Assembly: GCF_900112305.1 (NCBI RefSeq)
Contig: NZ_FOKT01000009.1
Span: 62,001-126,000, forward strand
Direction: 5' to 3'
Source of the DNA: Microbulbifer thermotolerans
Lineage (GTDB): Bacteria > Pseudomonadota > Gammaproteobacteria > Pseudomonadales > Cellvibrionaceae
DNA length: 64,000 nt
This document shows positions 1 through 8,795 of this stretch, piece by piece (within the stretch, counting starts at the first letter, position 1; every line of letters starts with the position of its first letter). Made by a program: the position numbers and the translations under genes. The notes under the pieces are model-generated. The model saw nothing but the letters and a program-made list of their open reading frames with translations. It was not told the DNA's origin and did not search any database.

Positions 1-1859
1 ACGATGGCCAAAACGCTATCGCGGCGCGAACGGGTATACCAGTTTTCGATCAGCGCGCCTTCACCGCCGGTGCGTTGGTTTACCTCTTCTTCAAGTGCTT
101 TTTCCGCATCCTGTAACTGTGCCAGTACTTCCAGGGCGCGGCTGTAGGGGGCGCCTTCGGGCATAACCACATTGACAATGATCTCGTCGGATTCGATTTC
201 CGGCATAAAGCTCTTTTTCACCCAGCCACTACTGAACATGCCGAAACCAATCATCAATACCGCGATAAAAATGCTCAGTGTCAGATAGCGGCGCTCCACT
301 GCCCAACTGCCGATGCGGCGGTAGTGGTGCTGCGCAAAATACACGATGCCGTCGGCGATGCGTTTTTGCATGCGTCCAAAGCGCCCCAGTTTTTTCCGTG
401 GTTTCAGGTTGCTGAGGTGTGCCGGCAGTATCAACAGGGATTCAATCAGTGAGAACAGCAGGGCCAGTATCACCACCCAGGTGATATGGCGGGTGAACTC
501 GCTGGTGGAGCCGGAGAGGAACAGCCATGGCAGGAAGGCGAAAATAGTGGTGACCACAGCGAAAATCACCGGCTTGGCCACCAGTTGCGTGCCCAGGACC
601 GCGGCACTGAGTCCGCCACCGCTCTTATGGGACTCGGTGTGAATACTCTCGCCGACGACGATGGCGTCGTCCACCACAATACCCAGTACCAGCAGGAAGG
701 CGAAGGTGGAGAGCATATTCAGGGATACGCCCACACTGGGTAGCAGTACGAAGGCGCCGGCATATGCAGTGGCGATGCCCATCGCCACCCAGAAAGCCAC
801 CTTGGGGCGCAGCGTGAACAGCAGTACCAGCAGTACCAGAATCAGACCCTGCACTGCGGAGTTGCCGATGGTATTTAGGCGTCCTTTGAAGTCTTCGGCG
901 TTGTCGGTCCAGAGGGTGAGATTGGCACCGGCGGGCAGCGTCTTGCGGCGCTCGGCAATCCAATTGCGGATCGACTCCGAGGCTGTGACGATGTCCATGG
1001 TTTCGGTGGTCATCACCTGAATCAGTACCGCTGGTTCGCCGTTGAGAGTAGCGAGTATCTCGTTGTCCTCGAAGCCATCGACTACGGTGGCCACATCGCC
1101 CACGCGGATGGTGCCGCCGTCCGCAGTTTGACGCACGATAATGTCCGCAAATTCCTGCTCGGTGTCCGCCTGGTTGCGTACTTTGAGTTGATAACTGCCC
1201 ACTTCTGTGCGCACTGTGCCGGCGGATTGATTGAGGGAATTGGCTCGAATGGCGTCGGCCACGTCTTGAAAACTGAGGCCGTAGCGGCGCATAGCCGATT
1301 CGCTGACTTCAATGGATACCTCTTCCGGGCGGATACCGAAGAGTTCCACCACAGAAATGGCCGGCAGACTCGCGGCTTCACGCCGCAGTTGTTCCGCCAG
1401 GCGTTTAAGTTTGCGCTCCCCCAAATCGCCGTGTACCGCCACGCGGATAAATTCGTTGCGGTTGACCCACTGTTGCACCCGAGGGGGTTCTATATCCCGC
1501 GGCAGAGAGGAAATACTGTCCACACGGATCTTCACGTCGTTCATAAAGCGGGAAAAATCGACGCTCTGCTCTGCGAGGATATACACCTCGCCGACCCCTT
1601 CCGCCGACATGGAGCGGACCCATTCGATATTGTCCAGATCGCTGACTGCCTCCTCGATACGGGAGACTATCTGTTCTTCCACTTCCTGGGGGGCGGCGCC
1701 GGGCCAGGAAACCACTATTTGCAGACCGGGAAAGCGCACCTGGGGGTCCATTTCCCGCTCCATGGCAGCAAAGCCAAAGAGGCCGGCCACAAAAATCCCC
1801 ACCATGGCGAGGTTGGCGGCAACGCTGTTGCGGGCCCACCATTCGATTAGTCTGTTCAT
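1..1859 (-). CDS. RND-family efflux permease, N-terminal part (runs off the window)
   Basis: Inner-membrane proton-driven efflux pump subunit of the AcrB/HAE1 class; only the first ~619 residues lie in the window, with no stop before base 1. The protein begins MNRLIEWWARNSVAANLAM, the cytoplasmic helix and first membrane segment typical of the family, followed by a periplasmic porter region (PEVEEQI-type and VDSISSLP segments are visible). A cluster of membrane segments follows, including the proton-relay motif GIVVDDAIVVGE with paired aspartates. It starts 12 bases after the stop of the adjacent membrane fusion protein, so the two form an operon. The substrate cannot be told from sequence. 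The family call is firm; no outer-membrane factor gene is visible here. Confidence 0.93.
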   Translation of the reverse strand, partial: MNRLIEWWARNSVAANLAMVGIFVAGLFGFAAMEREMDPQVRFPGLQIVVSWPGAAPQEVEEQIVSRIEEAVSDLDNIEWVRSMSAEGVGEVYILAEQSVDFSRFMNDVKIRVDSISSLPRDIEPPRVQQWVNRNEFIRVAVHGDLGERKLKRLAEQLRREAASLPAISVVELFGIRPEEVSIEVSESAMRRYGLSFQDVADAIRANSLNQSAGTVRTEVGSYQLKVRNQADTEQEFADIIVRQTADGGTIRVGDVATVVDGFEDNEILATLNGEPAVLIQVMTTETMDIVTASESIRNWIAERRKTLPAGANLTLWTDNAEDFKGRLNTIGNSAVQGLILVLLVLLFTLRPKVAFWVAMGIATAYAGAFVLLPSVGVSLNMLSTFAFLLVLGIVVDDAIVVGESIHTESHKSGGGLSAAVLGTQLVAKPVIFAVVTTIFAFLPWLFLSGSTSEFTRHITWVVILALLFSLIESLLILPAHLSNLKPRKKLGRFGRMQKRIADGIVYFAQHHYRRIGSWAVERRYLTLSIFIAVLMIGFGMFSSGWVKKSFMPEIESDEIIVNVVMPEGAPYSRALEVLAQLQDAEKALEEEVNQRTGGEGALIENWYTRSRRDSVLAI

Positions 1860-1871
1860 CGGTGCGCTCCG

Positions 1872-3047
1872 CTATTTCCGGGCCAATTGGGCAATGGGTT
1901 GAACTTCCATACCGTCCACAGCATTGGCAATGGCTGAGGTCACTACCCGCTCACCGTCTGTCAGTCCGGAGGCGATCACCACTCGGTCTTTAGAGGTGGA
2001 CAGCACTTCCACGGTGCGGATATTCAGGCGATTGCTTTCGTCCACTACATAAACCTTGTCGGCGCTGCGCAGCGCTTCTCTCGGTAGCACCAGGGCGGGG
2101 CGCTCACGTACACCCTGCGCCTCGGCGGAAACAAAGAGCCCCACCGCCAGGGGTACACCGTTGCTGGCGCCAGCTCCATAAGGATCGGCAACCTCGGCCA
2201 CGGCGTAGATCAGTCGGGTTTGCTGATCCACAGCGGCCTGGGTGCGCACTATGCGCCCCTGCCACTGGTGCGCATCCCGCCCCACCTGGGCCGACAGAGT
2301 CACCGGTGGGCCGGGGTTTCTCTCTGTGGCTACAAAGCCCATAGGCAGATCCAACTCTTGCAGTTGAGCATCGGTGAGGGGCAAGCGCACCTCGACGCGG
2401 TCGGTGGCAAAAACCCGGCCCAGGACTGTACCGGCGGTGACATACTGGCCCACGCCTATATCTCTGCGAATAACGCGACCGCGGAAAGGGAGTTTGATTT
2501 GTGTGCGCGCCAGGTTCAGCTGCGCGTCCGCGAGTTCTGCTTTGGCGGAGCGCAGCTGGGCCTCTGCCTCAGCTACCTGGGGCTGATTAACTTGTAGTGG
2601 TGTGGGTTCGCGCCCGGGGTTGGCCGTCTCCCACTGCTGGCGTTTAATGGCAGCGGTTGCCCGCGCCTGCAACAGCACCACTTCGGCGGCGGCAACGCCA
2701 GCCTCGGCGCGGGCCAGGGCCAGGCGGTAATCGGCGTCGTCCAATTGGACCAGAGTTTCGCCGGGAGTAAACCCGGCGCCTTCGGCGAAGTTTTCAGAGA
2801 TAGCGATAATACGCCCGGATACCTGTGGTGTAAGATCGATCTCAGTGTGTGGTCGCACCTCCCCCTGGGTGGCTACTGTTAGGCGCACGGCCTGTTCCCG
2901 CGCTTCGTCGTAGACCAGCGATATCGGGCGAGGGCTCTCCTCTTTCTTTTCCGGTGCCGGCTTGGCGGCACTCATCAGTTGTACCACCCCATACCCCAAT
3001 GCCAGCACCAGGATGGGGGCGGTGGCTTTAAAATATTTTTTCTTCAT
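1872..3047 (-). CDS. RND efflux membrane fusion protein (periplasmic adaptor)
   Basis: 391-residue periplasmic adaptor that links the RND permease downstream to an outer-membrane channel. The N-terminus is MKKKYFKATAPILVLALGYG, an uncleaved anchor or signal segment. It is followed by a biotinyl-lipoyl-like half (TPQVSGRIIAISENF, residues ~73-87), an alpha-hairpin rich in Ala, Glu and Gln (~110-180), the second lipoyl half with LPFRGRVIRRDIGVG (~185-200), and beta-barrel and membrane-proximal domains ending near DGMEVQPIAQ. Length is normal for the HlyD/AcrA family. It is the first gene of a two-gene operon with the permease. The upstream ribosome site is weak (AAAG) but no better start is seen. 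Confidence 0.93.
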   Translation of the reverse strand: MKKKYFKATAPILVLALGYGVVQLMSAAKPAPEKKEESPRPISLVYDEAREQAVRLTVATQGEVRPHTEIDLTPQVSGRIIAISENFAEGAGFTPGETLVQLDDADYRLALARAEAGVAAAEVVLLQARATAAIKRQQWETANPGREPTPLQVNQPQVAEAEAQLRSAKAELADAQLNLARTQIKLPFRGRVIRRDIGVGQYVTAGTVLGRVFATDRVEVRLPLTDAQLQELDLPMGFVATERNPGPPVTLSAQVGRDAHQWQGRIVRTQAAVDQQTRLIYAVAEVADPYGAGASNGVPLAVGLFVSAEAQGVRERPALVLPREALRSADKVYVVDESNRLNIRTVEVLSTSKDRVVIASGLTDGERVVTSAIANAVDGMEVQPIAQLARK

Positions 3048-3220
3048 CTTTCTATGCTTTGTGGAATGCGACTCTCGCCAGGGCGGTCCACTGGCGCCTA
3101 TTGAGATTTATAAAATCACGAAGCCCGGGAATTGCTCATGGTCCGGTAGCTAGACAGAGCGAATTCAGCGGTGAATCTCCAAATTGACGACGTGGGGATA
3201 GAGATTAGATGCAGGTGGAT

Positions 3221-3244
3221 AAAAAAAAGGCCCCGCGGGGCCTT
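3221..3244 (-). terminator. Rho-independent terminator of the M1 aminopeptidase gene
   Basis: An 18-base perfect inverted repeat AAGGCCCCGCGGGGCCTT at 3227-3244 is followed on the minus strand by a run of eight T (3228-3221). It lies ~50 bases beyond the stop of the aminopeptidase gene, on the strand expected for its terminator. Confidence 0.85.
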
Positions 3245-3255
3245 GGGAGTATGGT

Positions 3256-3286
3256 GTGACCACCCCGGTGGAGCTGGGGTGGTCAC
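3256..3286. other. Second hairpin between the aminopeptidase stop and its terminator
   Basis: Perfect 11-base arms (GTGACCACCCC at 3256-3266 and GGGGTGGTCAC at 3276-3286) with a 9-base loop sit immediately before the intrinsic terminator. It has no T-run of its own. It may protect the 3' end of the message or reinforce termination. Confidence 0.55.
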
Positions 3287-3295
3287 TGGGCTGGT

Positions 3296-5977
3296 TTAGC
3301 CTTCGTGGCCGTTGCTCAGCATCGCAGCCATATTCAGGCAGCGCTGATTCTCATAGCGGCGGTTCTTCAGTGCTTTTTCCAACAGCGGATTCAGTTGCTT
3401 GCCGCTGTGCAAAATTTCACTCAGTTGCTGCACCCCTTTCTCGCTGCAATTCAGCGGGAAGAGTCTTGCGTAGGTGCCGACGAATTCCGGGGCGTCGCTG
3501 CGGTTCACTTCGTCCAAGGCGGCGACGATACGCTCCACATTGGCTTCGAAGAATTCGCTCTGCTCGGAGGGGAACAGGGAATAGGCCGCGTATTTCAGCT
3601 GGCTCAGCTTGAAGTTATCGCGGTGTTGCAGGATGTTCTCCAGCCACTTGGTTTTGCTCTCTGCCTGAGGCCGCACGGCTTCTGCAGCGATGGCGTTGAG
3701 CTGGGAGCGGTCGGAGTTATCTTTGGCCAGTTCCCGGGTTATTGCTTGCTCGTAATCACCGTACAGGTACTGGTTCTGCAGTGTAATCAGGCTCCAGCGC
3801 ATATCCGGGTCCAGGGGCAGACCTTCGATGGTCATTTCTCCCTGCAGCAATTGCTTGGCATGGGCCAGGGCCGCATCGGTGTGTGCCACTGCGGTGAAGG
3901 TGGAGAACCAAGTCTTCTGCGCGTCGCTGCCGGGGGCCGCCTGCTGGAGTTGCGTCCAGGCAAAATTTTCGATCGCCAGCTGCAGTTCATCCCGTTTGGC
4001 GTTGTCGATAGCGACCTGGTTCAGGTAGCTGTAGGCGCGGCCCAAATGGCTGGAAACCAGGCGCACTACATTGATATCGCGCTCGCTGCCAGCGTTGGAA
4101 AGAGCAAAGCTGATGTACTCATCCAGTGGCAGTTTGGCATCGTAGACACTGTCGTAAAGGCTTTGCCACAGCATCAGACGGGTAAAGGGCTTCTCGATAT
4201 CGTTGATGTGCTTGGACATATTCTCAACGGATACCGGGTCCAGATTGACCTTGGCGAAGGCCCAATCCCCCTCGTTGGGGTAAACAATCTGCGGGCAGGG
4301 TAGGCCGACGGCGTCGGTCACTTGGGTTTTCTCACCCTTATACAGCACCGGGATTGCCTTGTTCAGCACCATGCTGCCGTTTTTCATATTGTAGAAACCG
4401 ATCTGCGTGCGTTGCTCGCGTAGTGTCGGATATTCTTCCGGCGCAGACTGGGTCAGAGTCAGGCTGGTGACCTTGTTGTTCTCACACTGGAAACTGGCTT
4501 GAATGGTGTTAAGACCCGCCTGGTAGAGCCACTGCTGTTGCCACTGGTCCAGGTTCTTGCCGGCAGCTTTGCCCAGGTGCCCCATAAAATCACTCAGGGT
4601 GGAGTTTTGGTAGGACAAGTCCTTCAGATAATTACTTACCCCTTTGCGGAACTCTTCCTTACCCAGATAGTAGGGCAGCTGCTTGAGAATGGAGCCGCCC
4701 TTACCGTAGGTGATGCCATCGAAGTTGGCGAAGGCTTCATCGGTATTTTTTACCGGCAGCTGGATGGCGTGAGTGGTGGGCAGCTGGTCGGAATGGTAGG
4801 CCCATTGCTTGGTACCCAGATAAAAGTTTTCCCAGGCGTTGTCGAATTCACTGTTCTCCGCCAGGGAGAGGTTGGCCATATAAGTGGCGAAACTCTCGTT
4901 CAGCCACAGATCGTCCCACCAGTTCATGGTTACCAGATCGCCGAACCACATATGGGCCATTTCGTGGGCGATCACGTTGGCCAGGCGCATGCGCTGGGCC
5001 TGAGTTTTTTTACCCCGGGAGACATATGTCTCGTTAAAGGTAACCGCGGCCACATTTTCCATGGCGCCGGCATTAAAGTCCGGCACGATCACTTGGTCGT
5101 ACTTTTTGAACGGATAGTCAATTTCAAAATAAGGCTGGAAGAAGGCGAAGGACTGCTTGGTAAAGGTGAACCAGTCTTCCGGCTTCACATATTGCGCCAG
5201 TGTCTTGCGGGCCATCAGGCGCAGGGGGATGCCATCGGCGTCATCTTCCCACACATGGAAGGGGCCGGCGTGCAGGGAGAAAATATAGGAGGAGAATTTG
5301 GCTGATTGCGGGAAGTGCCAGTGGTTCACCGCGCCGTCCTTCTCGATTTTGTTCTCGCGCACAGAGCTGACGACGATCCAATCCTGCGGCGCGGTCACAT
5401 TCAGCGTGTAGTGGGCCTTCAGGTTCGGCTGGTCGAAGTGGGGAAAGAGTCGGTTGGCATCGTAGGGTTCGAAGTCGGTGTACATATAGACGTTGCCGTC
5501 TTCCGGATCTTCGAAGCGGTGCAGGCCGGAGCCATCAGTGGAATAGGGGTGTTGATAGTTCACCGCAATGGCGTGCTCGCCGCCTTGCAGGTGCTCAGGC
5601 TGAATGGTGATGAAGTGGCCATTGTATTTAAATGGTACCTCTGCACCATCCACGCTCACGGATTCCACACTGCCACCGGCAAAATCGATCGTCAGCGGTT
5701 GCTTCAGCGCACCGTTAAACTTGGTATTGGCGACGACTAGCCCGGAAAACTGCTTGCCGTTCTTGTCGAGGGTGACTGACAGCTCATAGTCCACCGCGGC
5801 AATTTGCTGCTTGCGAAGCTTGGCGTAGGCCTCGGATAATCCCGGCGCATCGGCACGGCTAATGGCCACCGCCGCGGCAGACGACTCGGTGACTGGCTGG
5901 TTACTGGACTCCTGACTACAGGCCGTAAGAATGGCGCTGCAAAGCAGCGCCGCGGCGAATTTTCCGGTTTTGATCAT
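3296..5977 (-). CDS. M1-family zinc aminopeptidase, lipoprotein
   Basis: 893-residue aminopeptidase N-type enzyme that removes N-terminal residues from peptides. The N-terminus carries a lipoprotein signal with lipobox LTAC and the lipidated Cys at residue 20, so it should act in the periplasm or at the outer membrane rather than in the cytosol as E. coli PepN does. The exopeptidase motif GAMEN is at 304-308. The zinc site is HEMAH (His338, Glu339, His342) with the third ligand Glu361 in LWLNESFATYM. The C-terminal ~350 residues are the helical ERAP1-C-like domain. It is transcribed alone, with its own terminator downstream. The family assignment is secure; natural substrates are unknown. Confidence 0.95.
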   Translation of the reverse strand: MIKTGKFAAALLCSAILTACSQESSNQPVTESSAAAVAISRADAPGLSEAYAKLRKQQIAAVDYELSVTLDKNGKQFSGLVVANTKFNGALKQPLTIDFAGGSVESVSVDGAEVPFKYNGHFITIQPEHLQGGEHAIAVNYQHPYSTDGSGLHRFEDPEDGNVYMYTDFEPYDANRLFPHFDQPNLKAHYTLNVTAPQDWIVVSSVRENKIEKDGAVNHWHFPQSAKFSSYIFSLHAGPFHVWEDDADGIPLRLMARKTLAQYVKPEDWFTFTKQSFAFFQPYFEIDYPFKKYDQVIVPDFNAGAMENVAAVTFNETYVSRGKKTQAQRMRLANVIAHEMAHMWFGDLVTMNWWDDLWLNESFATYMANLSLAENSEFDNAWENFYLGTKQWAYHSDQLPTTHAIQLPVKNTDEAFANFDGITYGKGGSILKQLPYYLGKEEFRKGVSNYLKDLSYQNSTLSDFMGHLGKAAGKNLDQWQQQWLYQAGLNTIQASFQCENNKVTSLTLTQSAPEEYPTLREQRTQIGFYNMKNGSMVLNKAIPVLYKGEKTQVTDAVGLPCPQIVYPNEGDWAFAKVNLDPVSVENMSKHINDIEKPFTRLMLWQSLYDSVYDAKLPLDEYISFALSNAGSERDINVVRLVSSHLGRAYSYLNQVAIDNAKRDELQLAIENFAWTQLQQAAPGSDAQKTWFSTFTAVAHTDAALAHAKQLLQGEMTIEGLPLDPDMRWSLITLQNQYLYGDYEQAITRELAKDNSDRSQLNAIAAEAVRPQAESKTKWLENILQHRDNFKLSQLKYAAYSLFPSEQSEFFEANVERIVAALDEVNRSDAPEFVGTYARLFPLNCSEKGVQQLSEILHSGKQLNPLLEKALKNRRYENQRCLNMAAMLSNGHEG

Positions 5978-6475
5978 GCTTACCCCGCAGGATTGCTAGC
6001 TAAAAGATTCGGCGTTAGCCGGGATGAGTTGTGGAAAAATCAATCGTCCCTTATACCACGATGGAAGGGCAGTAGTGGGCGCTTTATCGCACCTGGAAGT
6101 CAGGTTATCGAGAACTAGTTGACACTGCTGAAATATAAGGAAAGAAAAAAATTTTTAACTGCTTGTCTTTGCTTGTATGGATACGGATGTTGTTTGTGCT
6201 GACGGTATGCGAGACGAAAATTTTCACCGGCCGATGTACTTCTACCATATCGAGCGTAAGTGGGCCCTGATTAATGCACATGAGCGCTGCAGTTGGTTTC
6301 GAGGCACTCGGACAATGGGGTGAACATTACGAAAACACACGAGTTTTTCCATAACCCGCCGGATAACTCCCTGTATCTGACGATTTCTAAATATTCATCC
6401 CATCATCTGAGTTTCTCATCTGGCCTCGAAGCTTCTTTGCTGACAGGCGGTTAATTAGTGGATGCTTACTAATCT
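5978..6475. other. Intergenic region, ~500 bases, no supported gene
   Basis: Upstream of the aminopeptidase gene and downstream of the orphan pair. It is AT-richer than the flanking housekeeping genes and holds A/T tracts near 6143-6156. A 48-codon plus-strand frame (6177-6323) has no ribosome site and is not called. No clear hairpin terminator was found for the orphan pair. Confidence 0.5.
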
Positions 6476-7504
6476 CTAGGTCGGCTGTTGTGCCAGCTTT
6501 AACAGCTCGCCTGGGGGATAGCTGTTTGGCAGCGGACGGGGTTTGATTCGCTCTTCAATAAAGGCCGCTACATCCTCGGGGTTTGCGCGGTGGTCGTCGT
6601 CCCTGCTTTTACCCGGTTCCTCATATCCGCGTCCGCTCCACATATAGAGCACATGCTTGGCCTCTTCCACCTGCTCAGGTGTACAGGTCAATATGGGTTT
6701 ATCACTGGCGCCCGGCTGGGCCTGGACCTGGGCGCGGCGTGCCGCGGCCTTCGGGTTCAGATCCAGAGTCAGGGAGTCCATAATTTTGTGCATTAGTGCT
6801 AGGAAGTTATCTCTTGGTACGCGTTGTTCGATTCTGTAGGGATTGCCTGCATTTCTTGCCGAGCGAGATATGACAAAACTACAGCTCAAATAGTAGTTGT
6901 CATCGATGGCAGTGTGCCATGTGACTGTCTCACTATCACTAATTAGAGGCTGATCTTCAAAATAGAGCCAGTCTCGTTTGTTTTTGGCCAACCATTGACT
7001 GTTTATTGGCCCCAAATAAGTGGGCCATCGGTAAGGAGTAAAATCTAAAGGATCATCGGAATGTCCTCTATGTAAATCATTTAATTTGACAAATTCAAAC
7101 GTACGATATGCCTCCTTTGCCAGTACTCGATTATCGAAAAGGCTCTCATTGATTGGCAAATCTTCCACTTTGACAATATCTATGAGGAAAATTATATGAC
7201 CGCAGTAGCCTTGTAATATAGGGAGGCCGCGGAATTCCCATATATTGGAATAGGCTCGAGCTACATGGTGAGACGCAAATGTGCGTTTTTCTCCTGTCTT
7301 GTCACAAGTTTCTAATGTTTCGAATAAATTAGAATCGTAGATATCCAGGAAGTCAGATTCTTTTTCCCAATTTTTTAAGCTAGAGAATGGATCTTTGGTC
7401 TTTGGAGCGACAAAAAGTAATTTTGTCTCCGATAAATTTTTTTCAATAATTCTGCCCATTTTAATTTTAGGGCCTTTGGGTTTTTTTTCTGTTCCAATCA
7501 ACAC
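6476..7504 (-). CDS. Hypothetical protein, second gene of an orphan pair
   Basis: 342 residues, no family recognised. No signal peptide or membrane segment is visible; the N-terminus is Lys-rich (MLIGTEKKPKGPKIKMGR), suggesting a soluble cytoplasmic protein. Aromatic residues are frequent in the middle (WLYFED, WHTAIDDNYYL). The last ~100 residues are Ala, Gln, Pro and Glu rich with a hydrophilic tail. The coding sequence changes character: from 7504 to about 6840 it is AT-rich, while the 3' end (~6800-6476) has the GC-rich usage of the rest of the window. It starts 16 bases after the stop of the upstream orphan gene, so the two are probably co-transcribed. An immunity or accessory partner role is possible but purely inferred. 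Confidence 0.7.
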   Translation of the reverse strand: MLIGTEKKPKGPKIKMGRIIEKNLSETKLLFVAPKTKDPFSSLKNWEKESDFLDIYDSNLFETLETCDKTGEKRTFASHHVARAYSNIWEFRGLPILQGYCGHIIFLIDIVKVEDLPINESLFDNRVLAKEAYRTFEFVKLNDLHRGHSDDPLDFTPYRWPTYLGPINSQWLAKNKRDWLYFEDQPLISDSETVTWHTAIDDNYYLSCSFVISRSARNAGNPYRIEQRVPRDNFLALMHKIMDSLTLDLNPKAAARRAQVQAQPGASDKPILTCTPEQVEEAKHVLYMWSGRGYEEPGKSRDDDHRANPEDVAAFIEERIKPRPLPNSYPPGELLKLAQQPT

Positions 7505-7520
7505 AAGTTTGTCCTATTCT

Positions 7521-8795
7521 TCAAGAACTGACTTTTTTAATTAGCTGTTTAAGTGGTTCAGTCGAGCTCTTGTGGTAACCCTCATTTAAACTTGGCACAC
7601 TTGCTAAAATTGTTGATCCCAAGGCTTTAACCAAGGCAGAGGCAAATGCAGCGCTTAGTCCATATGTCGACGCTAATGTAATAGCAATACTTCCAGTTGA
7701 TACAGCTTTTTTATACGATTCTTTTCCTTTCGCAATTATATCGATAATTTTTTCTATTCGTTGATCGCTTGGTGTATGGTGGATTAGTTCATTTATTGAG
7801 CATTTTAATTCTGCACTTCCAAATGCTTTTCCGGCTATTAATTGAGCAGCGCCAGGTGTAGCATTGTGCCACTTGGCATCACTAGTATTCATCTCTACTG
7901 CGCGACGTGCAATATCTGCATCAAAATGGCTAGAAGTATGATCACTCAAAAAGATCTTTTGTCTCCCTCCAAGTTTGACTTGACGTTGTGCAAGTAGCTT
8001 CATAGCCTGAGTCAGAACTTTAGAGCCACCGCGATGACTTGTCCATTCTACATAGAGGCCTTGTTCGTGAGCCTCTTTCATATGATGGGCAAGTATCCGG
8101 GCTGCCTCTAAATTATTGGGAGAAATCGAGCGTCCTAGGTCACGTATGAAGCTCCAGCCCGCTTTGATATTGGAACCACTTTGAGGTACGTAGAACAAAT
8201 GATAACCAGTATCTTTAAGCTCGGTTAGAGTAGAATTATTTCCTCGAGAGATATGTATTGGCAGCATATTGGCCGCGTGCTCCAACTTATCGCAGTGTCC
8301 ATTGATTCCTACTTTTATTGGCTTATCCGCATTGCCAGGAATTTTAGAGCTGGGGGCCAATACCGACTCAGGCTGTTCTTTGGTCCGCCAATCCCCAGCT
8401 TTAGTAGCATTGACTTGCCAAAGAGCTGCCCGCCGCTCGTCTTTGGCCCTATCATTGGTAAGGCGGATATCAACAATCACTACGTCGGTTTGCGGGCCCC
8501 CGTAATAACTGCCTGTTTCGTATTCAATCTCAAACCCTGAGAAGACAATGCAATGGCGATTGGGTTTGCCGTTTTTTATAAAGGAATTTACTGGCGCGGT
8601 ACATCCCCGCAAGCTTTCAACAGCTTTAGTAATTGACTGGGCGTAATAGCCTTCACTGCTTGGAATTTCACTTATTTTTTTAAACCCATCAAGCAGCTGG
8701 CGGTGCTGTGCGGTGACAAGTAGTGTTCGCCCGGTTCCGGTTTGCCCGTATGGTTTTAGGCCGGAATATGTGATGGCTGCAGGTGCATTATTCAT
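7521..8795 (-). CDS. Hypothetical protein, first gene of an orphan pair; possible divergent alpha/beta-hydrolase
   Basis: 424 residues, family not recognised. There is no signal peptide. A segment around residues 250-275 (LYVEWTSHRGGSKVLTQA) resembles the strand-turn-helix of an alpha/beta-hydrolase nucleophile elbow, but His stands where the catalytic Ser is expected. The C-terminal part (~residues 360-400) is strongly hydrophobic and small-residue rich (GSIAITLASTYGLSAAF), which could enter a membrane. Base composition is more AT-rich than the neighbours, suggesting horizontal acquisition. The next gene follows after 16 bases. A large protein with a hydrophobic C-terminus followed by a smaller partner recalls toxin-immunity arrangements, but no secretion marker (PAAR, VgrG, Rhs) is present, so function stays open. 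Confidence 0.7.
   Translation of the reverse strand: MNNAPAAITYSGLKPYGQTGTGRTLLVTAQHRQLLDGFKKISEIPSSEGYYAQSITKAVESLRGCTAPVNSFIKNGKPNRHCIVFSGFEIEYETGSYYGGPQTDVVIVDIRLTNDRAKDERRAALWQVNATKAGDWRTKEQPESVLAPSSKIPGNADKPIKVGINGHCDKLEHAANMLPIHISRGNNSTLTELKDTGYHLFYVPQSGSNIKAGWSFIRDLGRSISPNNLEAARILAHHMKEAHEQGLYVEWTSHRGGSKVLTQAMKLLAQRQVKLGGRQKIFLSDHTSSHFDADIARRAVEMNTSDAKWHNATPGAAQLIAGKAFGSAELKCSINELIHHTPSDQRIEKIIDIIAKGKESYKKAVSTGSIAITLASTYGLSAAFASALVKALGSTILASVPSLNEGYHKSSTEPLKQLIKKVSS

Noticed and set aside
6177-6323. 48-codon plus-strand frame in the gap after the aminopeptidase gene
   Set aside because: No ribosome site, no recognisable motif, and an A/T-rich leader. Could be a remnant but cannot be supported.
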